Of a DNA stretch of 45,928 bases, positions 34,746 to 42,045 are shown in pieces. Positions within the stretch are counted from its first letter, which is position 1, and the number at the start of each line of letters is the position of its first letter. Where the stretch lies: NCBI GenBank assembly GCA_030037645.1, contig JASHQI010000188.1, forward strand, positions 1-45,928. The letters are read 5' to 3'. The translations under genes were made by a program, and so were the position numbers. The notes beneath the pieces were generated by a model. It saw only the letters and a program-made list of their open reading frames with translations. It searched no databases and was not told where the DNA came from. Source of the DNA: Xanthobacteraceae bacterium (lineage in GTDB: Bacteria > Pseudomonadota > Alphaproteobacteria > Rhizobiales > Xanthobacteraceae).

Positions 34746-34797
34746 CTAGCGTCAACGCCGCGCTGCGGCATTTTGAGTCCAAGTAGGAGCGTCGGAC

Positions 34798-35355
34798 TTG
34801 AACGCTCATGTATCGCCATCCGGCTGGCCGGCGCTTGTGCTCAATGCGGACTTTCGCCCGCTGAGCTATTACCCGCTGTCGCTGTGGTCGTGGCAGGACG
34901 CCATCAAGGCGGTGTTCCTTGAGCGGGTCAATATCGTCGCCAATTACGATCGCGCCGTGCGCAGCCCGAGCTTGGAGATGAAGCTGCCGAGCGTGGTGTC
35001 GCTGAAGACTTTTGTGAAGCCCTCGACGCATCCGGCATTCACGCGGTTCAACGTGTTCCTGCGCGACCGGTTCTCCTGCCAATACTGCGGCTCCCGCGAC
35101 GATCTCACATTCGACCATCTGGTGCCGCGCTCCCGAGGCGGACACACCACCTGGGTCAACGTCGTCGCCGCCTGCTCGCCGTGCAATCTGAAGAAGGGCA
35201 ATCTGACGCCGGACGAGTCCGACATGTTTCCGTCGCAGATGCCGTTTCAGCCGTCGGTGCAACATTTACACCGCAATGGACGACTGTTTCCGCCTAATTA
35301 CCTACACGAGAGCTGGCTCGACTATCTCTATTGGGATACCGAACTCGATCCATAG
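34798..35355 (+). CDS. HNH endonuclease domain protein
   Basis: This is a 185-residue HNH nuclease of a group common and single-copy in alphaproteobacteria. The beta-beta-alpha metal site is framed by a zinc knuckle: C94QYC97 and C126SPC129. The general-base region is FDHLVPRSRGG (Asp106, His107), with Asn121 and the final Asn130-Leu-Lys-Lys. The N-terminal 80 residues (VLNADFRPLSYYPLSLWSWQ) are a conserved extension of this group and are not found in restriction HNH enzymes. The start is TTG at 34798, eight bases after AGGAG. A housekeeping DNA repair or RNA role is possible; the target is not known. Confidence 0.88.
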   Translation: MNAHVSPSGWPALVLNADFRPLSYYPLSLWSWQDAIKAVFLERVNIVANYDRAVRSPSLEMKLPSVVSLKTFVKPSTHPAFTRFNVFLRDRFSCQYCGSRDDLTFDHLVPRSRGGHTTWVNVVAACSPCNLKKGNLTPDESDMFPSQMPFQPSVQHLHRNGRLFPPNYLHESWLDYLYWDTELDP

Positions 35356-35365
35356 GTTCTTGTAG

Positions 35366-35392
35366 CCCGGATGAAGGGAACGGAAATCCGGG
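35366..35392. repeat. CCCGGAT/ATCCGGG hairpin after the HNH gene
   Basis: CCCGGAT (35366-35372) and ATCCGGG (35386-35392) form a 7-bp stem around a 13-nt loop, ten bases after the HNH stop codon. TAGCCCGGATG...ATCCGGG is a known style of dispersed repeat in this order, and it may act as a weak terminator. The remaining 140 bp to the next gene show nothing further. Confidence 0.5.
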
Positions 35393-35531
35393 AGCAGCAT
35401 TCAAGTCGTTTGATTGTTCCCCCCGGAGCGCGCGTCGCTCTGGCAGGGCTGCGCGTTTGCTGCGTCGCGGTCGCGAAACCAATCGGCAGTGATTTGCTTT
35501 TAGGGTTGTGCGCGTCGGAGCATAGGCCTAC

Positions 35532-37247
35532 ATGCGCCCGATAGGAGCTTTTGGCACGATGGCATCGATCGTCCTGCTCGATCTGATGGGTGGCGTGGCG
35601 CTGCTGCTGTGGGGCCTGCACATGGTGCACAGCGGCGTGCTGCGCGCCTTCGGCCCCGATCTGCGCCGCTATCTGGGCAAGGCGCTGCGCAATCGCTTCA
35701 CCGCGTTCGGCGCGGGGCTCGGCCTGACCGCTCTGATGCAGAGCAGCACCGCGACAGGCCTCATGACCACTTCGCTGGCTGCCGATGGCTTGGTCAGCCT
35801 GGTGCCCGCGCTCGCCATTATGCTGGGCGCCAATGTCGGTACGACATTGATCGTGCAGGTGCTCTCGTTCGATATCTCGGCGGTCGCACCGGTGCTGTTC
35901 ATCGTCGGGTTCATCACCTTCCGCAGCGGCGGCCGCAGCCTCACCCGCGCGCTCGGCCGTATCGCCATCGGCCTCGGCTTGATGCTGCTGGCTTTGCACA
36001 TCCTGCTCGACACGCTGGCGCCGGCCGAGCAAGCGCCGGCGGTACGCGTCGTGCTCGCCGCCGTCACCAACGATCCGATCCTGTGCATCGTGATCGCGGC
36101 GACATTGACCTGGGCCGCGCATTCGAGCGTTGCCGTCGTTCTTCTGGTCATGTCGCTTGCTTTTTCGCAATTCGTCACCGAACCGGCCGCGCTTGCGCTT
36201 GTGCTCGGCGCCAATCTCGGCAGTGCCATCAACCCGCTGATCGAAGCCGGCATCCGCGGCGATCCGGCAAGCCGGCGCGTGCCGTTGGGCAACCTGCTCA
36301 ATCGTTGCGTCGGCGTCCTCTTCGTGCTGCCGTTCTTGCAGCCGATCGCGCGGGAGCTTGGGACGCTGCAACCCGACGCGGCGAAAATGACGGCCGAATT
36401 TCATCTGTTGTTCAATGTCGCGCTCGCCGCAATTTTCATCGGTCCGCTCGACGCCGTGGCGTGGCTGCTTATCCGTATATTGCCGGAGCGCAAGCAACCC
36501 GACGATCCCTCGGTGCCCCGTTACCTTGACGATGCGGCATTGGAAACCCCGCCGCTGGCGCTGGCCAACGCCGCGCGGGAGACGCTTCGCATCGGCGATA
36601 CGATCGAGGCCATGCTGCGCGAGATCATGACCGCGTTGATGAGCAACGACCGCAAGCTCACAAGCGATGTGTCGCGGATGGACAATGTCGTCGACCGGCT
36701 GAACGAAGCGATAAAGCTCTATATCACCAAGCTTACGCGCGGCAGCCTTGACGAGCGCGAAGGTCGCCGCGCCATGGAGATCGTGTCGTTCACGATCAAT
36801 CTCGAGCACATCGGCGACATCATCGATAAGAATCTGTGCGAGCTGGCGGCAAAGAAAATCAAGCGGCGCAACCAGTTCTCCGCCGAAGGCGCGGCCGAGC
36901 TCACCGCCTTCCACAAACGGGTCCTTGAAAGCCTGCAGGCTGCATTCGGCATCTTCATGAGCGGCGACGTCGAGGCCGCCCGCCGCCTCATTCGTGAAAA
37001 GGCCGAACTTCGCAACGCCGAACTCGAAGCGGCGGATCGCCATTTGGAGCGTTTGCGCGAAGGCCGCCCCGAGAGCCTGGAGACCACCTCACTGCACCTC
37101 GACATTCTCAGCGATCTCAAGCGCATCCACTCGCATATCTGTTCCGTCGCCTATCCGGTTTTGGAAGCTGCGGGCGAATTACCGGCGCGCGAGAGCGCCA
37201 AAAACGATCTGTTGACGAATACTTTGGCGAGTCCAAAGACGCCGTGA
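35532..37247 (+). CDS. Na/Pi-cotransporter II-related protein with PhoU-like domain
   Basis: This is an integral membrane protein of 571 residues. The N-terminal half has two inverted Na/Pi-cotransporter repeats. One contains ALMQSSTATGLM followed by LGANVGTT, the other AAHSSVAVVLLVM followed by LGANLGSAINP; the QSS and GAN motifs mark phosphate and sodium sites. The C-terminal part (about 350-560) is helical and PhoU-like (RMDNVVDRLNEAIKLYITKL, NLEHIGDIIDKN). Bacterial members export or import phosphate or have signalling roles. An ATG at 35559 (MASIVLLDLMGG) is an alternative start. It lies near no pst genes. Confidence 0.92.
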   Translation: MRPIGAFGTMASIVLLDLMGGVALLLWGLHMVHSGVLRAFGPDLRRYLGKALRNRFTAFGAGLGLTALMQSSTATGLMTTSLAADGLVSLVPALAIMLGANVGTTLIVQVLSFDISAVAPVLFIVGFITFRSGGRSLTRALGRIAIGLGLMLLALHILLDTLAPAEQAPAVRVVLAAVTNDPILCIVIAATLTWAAHSSVAVVLLVMSLAFSQFVTEPAALALVLGANLGSAINPLIEAGIRGDPASRRVPLGNLLNRCVGVLFVLPFLQPIARELGTLQPDAAKMTAEFHLLFNVALAAIFIGPLDAVAWLLIRILPERKQPDDPSVPRYLDDAALETPPLALANAARETLRIGDTIEAMLREIMTALMSNDRKLTSDVSRMDNVVDRLNEAIKLYITKLTRGSLDEREGRRAMEIVSFTINLEHIGDIIDKNLCELAAKKIKRRNQFSAEGAAELTAFHKRVLESLQAAFGIFMSGDVEAARRLIREKAELRNAELEAADRHLERLREGRPESLETTSLHLDILSDLKRIHSHICSVAYPVLEAAGELPARESAKNDLLTNTLASPKTP

Positions 37248-37300
37248 GCGTCTTGAGACGGGACGGACGCCTCCAGTTCGACGGCCGCGGCGCGGTTCGT

Positions 37301-37840
37301 TCATTCAGCGGCTTGAATCGTTTTGTCGTCGTGCTCAGCGCGAACGTGCCCATTGCCTTGAGCGAGGCCGCCCTGAGGCTGGGGAACGGGCTGCGCAGCA
37401 CTCGGCGATTTGTCAGCAAGATTCTCGCTTCGCCGCGATGTCCCCTCGAACTGCGCACTCTCGTCGATCATGAGCGAGCGATGGGAAATCTCGCCGTCGA
37501 CGACAGCGGTGCCCTGCAGCGTGACGCGAATGCCGCGAATTGTGCCTTTGACATGACCAGCGATCGTCACCTCTTGCGCGGTAAGATCGCCCACAACTTG
37601 CGCGCCCTCATAAACCGTGACGCTCGATCCCCGCAATTCGCCCTCGACGCTGCCAAAAATTTTCAGGACGCCGTCGCCGACCAGCTTGCCGACAAGCGTC
37701 ATGCCTGAACTGATGCAGGAGATGACTTCGTCCAATTCCGCCGTTGCCTCCGCTTGCTGCGGCGGTGCCACTTTGCCTGAGGGCGATGGCGCCGCAGTTT
37801 GATCATGGCCGACCGGGCCATCTTTGCTTTTGCCGAACAT
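37301..37840 (-). CDS. Bactofilin (polymer-forming cytoskeletal protein)
   Basis: This is a 179-residue bactofilin. Residues 35-135 form the right-handed beta-helix (SGMTLVGKLVGDGVLKIFGS, VEGELRGS, AQVVGDLTAQEVTIAGHVKG), flanked by disordered Pro/Ala/Gln-rich tails. Bactofilins polymerise without nucleotide, attach to the membrane and often position cell-wall enzymes. The start ATG is preceded by AAGGAG. It lies 46 bp downstream of the beta-helix/alanine-racemase fusion on the same strand, and the two probably form an operon, which suggests copolymerisation or shared localisation. That is inference. Confidence 0.93.
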   Translation of the reverse strand: MFGKSKDGPVGHDQTAAPSPSGKVAPPQQAEATAELDEVISCISSGMTLVGKLVGDGVLKIFGSVEGELRGSSVTVYEGAQVVGDLTAQEVTIAGHVKGTIRGIRVTLQGTAVVDGEISHRSLMIDESAQFEGTSRRSENLADKSPSAAQPVPQPQGGLAQGNGHVRAEHDDKTIQAAE

Positions 37841-37886
37841 GATCGTTCTCCTTGTGCTGCAGTGTCTCTGGAAGCCTTGAGCTCAT

Positions 37887-39242
37887 TTAATTCGCATGAT
37901 GGATGCGATGGAATCGGCGGCCGAGATTGCAAAGCAGTTCCGCCCCGTTCAACTTGGCGGCGGCGGCGAGATCGTCGACGCCGAATTTGCCGCCGATCAG
38001 GGTCACCATCTCGCCGCGACGCGCCGCATTGGAGGTGGTCAGGTCGGTGACATCGACCGCAAGCAAATCCATCGACGGACGACCGGCAATTGGACACAAC
38101 TGTTCGCCGACGAGCGCCTGCGCCGCAGCGTCGCCGCCTAATCGGGGATAGCCATCCGCGTAGCCGACCGAAACCATCGCCACACGGGTGGGCCGCTTTG
38201 CCGTCCAGTCCCCAATGTTGCAGGCAATCGTCTCTCCGGGCTTGAGGTTGTGAAGCTGCACGATACGTGCCCGCAGTTCGATGACCGGCAGCATGGGATT
38301 GGGAGCGTCTGGAGTCGGGTTGATGCCGTACAGCGCGGCACCGGGCCGCACCATATCACAATGGGCTTTCGGCTCGGCAAAGATGCCGAATGAATTGGCC
38401 AGCGATGCAGGAATGCCGGCATACAGGCGACGCAGCCCCTGGAAGGCATCGGTTTGGCGGTTGTTCAGCGTATGATCCGGTCGTTCGGCATTATCGAGAT
38501 GGCTCATAAGGAGCGTGATGCCGTGCCCGGGCGAGCGGCTTCGAGGCGCCAAGGCGGATGCGTCTTCCAGTGACAGGCCCTCCCGCGTCGTGCCGGTATC
38601 TACGTTCAGCGCGCATCCGCCTGTCCAATGACTCGAGGCGACGAAAGCGTCCCATTCCGCCAACTCGACAAGGCTATTGATGACTGGCCGAGCATTGGTG
38701 GCCGCGAAGGTCGGCGCATTCCCAAACAGCCCATTGAAGACGTAAATAATTGACTCCGGAGCGGCCGCCCGAACGCGTTTGGCCTCTGCAAGATCGGAGA
38801 CAAAAAACGTTTTGCAGCCGGCTTCGGCCAGCGCGGCTGCGACCGGATTAATGCCGCAACCGTAGGCGTCGGCCCTGACGACCGCGGCACACTCGCCCTC
38901 GACGCGTTTGGCCAGGGCGTCCCAGTTGAGCGCGATCGCCGTCAAATTGACTTTTAGAACGCCGCCAGTCTCGGCCTCCGGAGGGCCCTCGACCCTGAGG
39001 AATTCCGCGATGCCTCTGTTATGAACGACGAGGCTGCCGCCCCTATTCGTGACTTTGCCACCGACCGAGCCATCAACGACGACCTTCGCACCCCGCTCGA
39101 TGGTCAGGTTGCCCTTGAGGTTGCCGCGAATATGCAAGTAACTGTTGGCGTGAACGATCGCGTCGTTGAGGACCGACCCGTTGATATAGGAGGATCCATC
39201 GACCCGCAGTGGGCCTTCCGCAATCTTTTGCGCTGAAAGCAT
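37887..39242 (-). CDS. Bactofilin-like beta-helix fused to alanine racemase, PLP lysine replaced
   Basis: This 451-residue protein has two parts. Residues about 8-90 are a bactofilin-like repeat region (GSVLNDAIVHANSYLHIRGN, LKGNLTIERGAKVVVDGSVG). Residues 95-451 are a full-length fold-type III alanine racemase: VNLTAIALNWDAL, LANSFGIF, MVRPGAALYGINP, the catalytic Tyr361 in VGYADGYPR, and RPSMDLLAVDV. The motif that normally holds the PLP lysine, VVKADAYG, reads VVRADAYG; codon 123 is AGG (38874-38876). Racemase activity is therefore doubtful. VDTGTTREG also departs from the usual VDTGMxRLG. The start MLSAQKIAEG at 39242 is preferred; the frame is open 46 codons further. It is followed by a bactofilin gene. 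Confidence 0.85.
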   Translation of the reverse strand: MLSAQKIAEGPLRVDGSSYINGSVLNDAIVHANSYLHIRGNLKGNLTIERGAKVVVDGSVGGKVTNRGGSLVVHNRGIAEFLRVEGPPEAETGGVLKVNLTAIALNWDALAKRVEGECAAVVRADAYGCGINPVAAALAEAGCKTFFVSDLAEAKRVRAAAPESIIYVFNGLFGNAPTFAATNARPVINSLVELAEWDAFVASSHWTGGCALNVDTGTTREGLSLEDASALAPRSRSPGHGITLLMSHLDNAERPDHTLNNRQTDAFQGLRRLYAGIPASLANSFGIFAEPKAHCDMVRPGAALYGINPTPDAPNPMLPVIELRARIVQLHNLKPGETIACNIGDWTAKRPTRVAMVSVGYADGYPRLGGDAAAQALVGEQLCPIAGRPSMDLLAVDVTDLTTSNAARRGEMVTLIGGKFGVDDLAAAAKLNGAELLCNLGRRFHRIHHAN

Positions 39243-39434
39243 TGCAACACGAAACAGGGTTCCCCGCGGTCCCCACGACCCGGACTGACACGAATTCTCG
39301 CGCTTTTCCGGCCATCCCGCAAGACAAACGGGAAAACGCCGATGCGACGATCGCAGGGCCGCTGGTTCACGCACACACACCTTGCGCCGACGATGGCGCG
39401 TCGGTCGATCGGGCCATGATGGCGGGTCCTGCGA

Positions 39435-40508
39435 TCAGGCCGCGTGCTCCTTACGCGCGCCGGCGAACAAAGGCGCGACCTCGGCCATGAAGCGCGCCAT
39501 TTCATCCTTCACCTGATGGTGCGGTTTAAGGCCCACATTGACGTACAGAATGACTTCGGCGATGCCGGCCGCCTCGACCTTCTTCAAGGTGTCGACGATG
39601 CGGGCGGGCGAGCCGAGCAGCACCGAGTTTTCCGTCAGATCCTCCGGGCGCACCTTATGCAGGCGCTCGACGATGTCGATGAAATAGCGATAGCTCGGCG
39701 GCGCCGATTTCGGATCGCCGGGGAAGGCCGGGATGACGCATTCCTTGTAATATCGGACCTGTCGCGCGCGCGCAGCGTCCTCCTGCGTTTTGCTGTCGGC
39801 GAAATGGCAAAAATAGCTGCACATGAGCCGCTGCGGTTTCTGTCCATGCTTGGCGCAGGTCTCGTGATAGAGGTCGGCGACCTGCTTCAATCCGCCGAAG
39901 CTCATGGCGGCGGCGAACGGCGCCACGATCAACCCGCAGCCCAACCGGGCGGCCAGCTCGATCGAGGGCTTGGAGAACGAGCCGACATAGGCCGGCAACG
40001 GCTGCTGGATCGGCTTCGGCGTGATGCGTACGTCGTCAAACGAGTAATGTTTGCCGTGGTGCGAAATGCGGCCTTCGGCGCTCCACAGCTTGCGAACCAG
40101 TTCCAGGCCCTCTTCGAAGATTCCCTGATTGTCCTCGAACGAGACGTGAAACGGCAGGTATTCGCGCTTGTCGTAGCCGCGCCCGCAGGCGAAATCGACG
40201 CGGCCGCCGGAGAGCAGATCGAGCGTTGCCCATTGCTCGGCGACGCGGATCGGATGGTGCAGCGGCAGCACGCTCACCGCCGGGGCGAGCCGGATGCGTG
40301 TGGTGTTGGCGGCCACATAGGCGAGCACCATGTCCGGGCAAGACAGCACGCCGAGCGAGTTGAAATGATGCTCGCCGATCCAGGCCGAATGCATGCCGAG
40401 CTTCTCGGCATACACCGCCTCAGCGGCGATGTCGGCAACGAACTGGTTCGAGGAGCGGGCGTTGTTCTCGTAGTGGTTATCGCTCAGCGTGAAGTAGCCG
40501 AAATCCAT
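39435..40508 (-). CDS. LLM-class flavin-dependent monooxygenase
   Basis: This is a bacterial-luciferase-like monooxygenase of 357 residues that uses FMNH2 from a separate reductase. It shows GMHSAWIGEHHFNSLGVLSC near the N-terminus, then VSVLPLHHPIRVAEQWATLD and LSGGRVDFACGRGYDKREY, all typical of LuxA-like enzymes acting on long-chain or aromatic substrates. The start MDFGYFTLSD at 40508 fits the family. It is divergent from a MarR regulator gene across about 100 bp containing a perfect inverted repeat, so control by that regulator is likely. The substrate is unknown; nearby UbiD and molybdenum hydroxylase genes hint at aromatic compounds. Confidence 0.9.
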   Translation of the reverse strand: MDFGYFTLSDNHYENNARSSNQFVADIAAEAVYAEKLGMHSAWIGEHHFNSLGVLSCPDMVLAYVAANTTRIRLAPAVSVLPLHHPIRVAEQWATLDLLSGGRVDFACGRGYDKREYLPFHVSFEDNQGIFEEGLELVRKLWSAEGRISHHGKHYSFDDVRITPKPIQQPLPAYVGSFSKPSIELAARLGCGLIVAPFAAAMSFGGLKQVADLYHETCAKHGQKPQRLMCSYFCHFADSKTQEDAARARQVRYYKECVIPAFPGDPKSAPPSYRYFIDIVERLHKVRPEDLTENSVLLGSPARIVDTLKKVEAAGIAEVILYVNVGLKPHHQVKDEMARFMAEVAPLFAGARKEHAA

Positions 40509-40560
40509 GGCGTCCTCCCTGACGACGATATTGTCTGTTGCGCGGGCGCAAAATAGTTGA

Positions 40561-40585
40561 TATTGCATCTGTTGTAAATGCAATA
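40561..40585. promoter_or_regulatory. MarR-type operator between the LLM and marR genes
   Basis: TATTGCAT (40561-40568) and ATGCAATA (40578-40585) are a perfect 8-bp inverted repeat with a 9-bp spacer, centre to centre 17 bp. It lies 27 bp before the MarR-family start and about 50 bp before the divergent LLM start. The size and position fit an operator that represses both genes. Confidence 0.65.
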
Positions 40586-40612
40586 GTTTGGCATCATCCC
40601 CGAGAGCCAGCA

Positions 40613-41098
40613 ATGCCCGTCAGGCGATCGCTCACTCTCAGCGACTATCTGCCCTACCTCGTGAACCGGGTGGGCACCATCCTGGCCGACCAGTTCGGCG
40701 CCGAAACGCTGGCGCCGCACGGGTTGAGTATCGCCATGTGGCGGGTGCTGGCGGTCTTGGCTGCGAAGGGCCGCCAGCGTCAGATCGACCTTGCCGATCT
40801 CACCAGCATCGACACGTCGACATTGTCGCGCATCGTCACCAGACTGGTGCGTCTCGGTGTAGCGACGCGCTCGCGATCGGCGAGCAGCAATCGCGAAGTG
40901 GTCGTGGCGCTTTCGCCGAACGGCAGCGCGATGGTCGCGCGTCTCATTCCGCTTGCTTACGATATCGAAGCTGATGCCAGCGCCGGGCTTTCGTCCGAAG
41001 AACTGGCGGTCGTGAAACGCTGTCTGCGCCGCATGTACAGCAATATGAGAAGTCGGAACGCCGCAGCAGGCGCACGGCCGAAGCGAATCGCCGTCTGA
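40613..41098 (+). CDS. MarR-family transcriptional regulator
   Basis: This is a winged-helix regulator of 161 residues. The N-terminal helices contain LSDYLPYLVNRVGTILADQF. The DNA-binding part is RQIDLADLTSIDTSTLSRIV followed by TRLVRLGVATRSRSASSNRE, the wing. The C-terminal helices complete the dimer interface. The start at 40613 (MPVRRSLTLSD) is 27 bp after the inverted repeat. Divergent arrangement with the flavin monooxygenase suggests it represses that gene and itself and responds to the monooxygenase substrate, as is usual in this family. Confidence 0.9.
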   Translation: MPVRRSLTLSDYLPYLVNRVGTILADQFGAETLAPHGLSIAMWRVLAVLAAKGRQRQIDLADLTSIDTSTLSRIVTRLVRLGVATRSRSASSNREVVVALSPNGSAMVARLIPLAYDIEADASAGLSSEELAVVKRCLRRMYSNMRSRNAAAGARPKRIAV

Positions 41099-41162
41099 GC
41101 TTCCAAAACACTCACCACCACAGCTTTTGGCCGCGGCAGCTTGCAGTGGCTTGAGCTCGGCA

Positions 41163-41909
41163 TCATGCGCTTTGCTCCAAAACGCACTGCAAGGGGTGCT
41201 GTTGCTCGCGTGCAAGGTCGAGCACCTCGCTGACCTTGGTGCTTGCGACATCGCAGGAATAGAGTCCACACGTCCCAATGCCATTATTGTGGATCTCAAG
41301 CATGATCCTCTCGGCAGTCTCGTGATCCTTCTCGAATACGCGCTCCAACACGTGAACCACGAACTCCATGGGCGTGTAGTCATCGTTCAACAGCAGCACT
41401 TTGACCTGCACCGCGGCCATTTTCGAGGGATCACGTAGCGCGGTCTCTGCTCGCCGAGACGAAAGCCGATCCGCGTTGCTAATGCCATGACAGATGTAAA
41501 GCGTTGCGTCGTAACGTGTCATCCCCTGTTCTTCCAGGGCCGCCGAAGCCGGGCTGTCTCGCTCTCTCAAAATGGCTACGAGCACATTCGCGACTGTGAC
41601 CTCTCGCCGCGTGGTGGACTGCGCATGGGTCACGGCCCGTTGCACGACGCGCTGAAAGGCGGCCGATGGCTTGGAATTTTCCGACCTCCCGGTCTCGAAC
41701 GTTGTTCGCTCTGAATCGACAAGCGAGACGAGGCTGCGCCGCAACTTTTCGAGATCAACGTGGCAAGCGCGGAGGACCGCTGCGGCTTCCGGATCATCTA
41801 TGAACGCGAGCAACAAATGTTCAAGCGTCGCATATTCATGGTGGCCCGCACCGGCAATGGCAATTGCTCGCTGCAATGACAGCTCAAGGTTTTGGGAAAA
41901 CTTCGGCAT
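41163..41909 (-). CDS. ClpA N-terminal domain fused to ClpS adaptor
   Basis: The 248-residue protein joins two partners that normally meet non-covalently. Residues 1-145 are the double Clp N-domain of ClpA ([34 protein letters not shown], then the second repeat [20 protein letters not shown] and [17 protein letters not shown]). After a linker (146-166), residues 167-248 are a complete Clp[21 protein letters not shown] with NDD at 175-177 and gatekeeper Met181, then ML-IHNNG with His207 and HPLQCVLEQ. These are the residues that bind N-degron amino groups. No AAA+ module or ClpP-docking loop is present. It could be a self-capped or competing adaptor for the N-end rule. A genuine separate clpS-clpA pair would be expected elsewhere. 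Confidence 0.9.
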   Translation of the reverse strand: MPKFSQNLELSLQRAIAIAGAGHHEYATLEHLLLAFIDDPEAAAVLRACHVDLEKLRRSLVSLVDSERTTFETGRSENSKPSAAFQRVVQRAVTHAQSTTRREVTVANVLVAILRERDSPASAALEEQGMTRYDATLYICHGISNADRLSSRRAETALRDPSKMAAVQVKVLLLNDDYTPMEFVVHVLERVFEKDHETAERIMLEIHNNGIGTCGLYSCDVASTKVSEVLDLAREQQHPLQCVLEQSA

Positions 41910-42045
41910 CTCAACTGACCAGGCCGATCATGTCTCGACATTCAGCTCCGTTGCACGTTTGCGCAGCAGCGCGGCCGGATTGTGGACGGCGCAATCCGGG
42001 AAAAGCCTACGAGATACACCCCGGATTTCGCGAACCGCAATCCGG

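Noticed and set aside
35328-37043. Minus-strand open frame of 571 codons opposite the Na/Pi cotransporter gene
   Set aside because: The translation is Arg/His/Gln/Asp-rich without a known domain and mirrors the third-position GC bias of the real plus-strand gene, which has clear transporter motifs.
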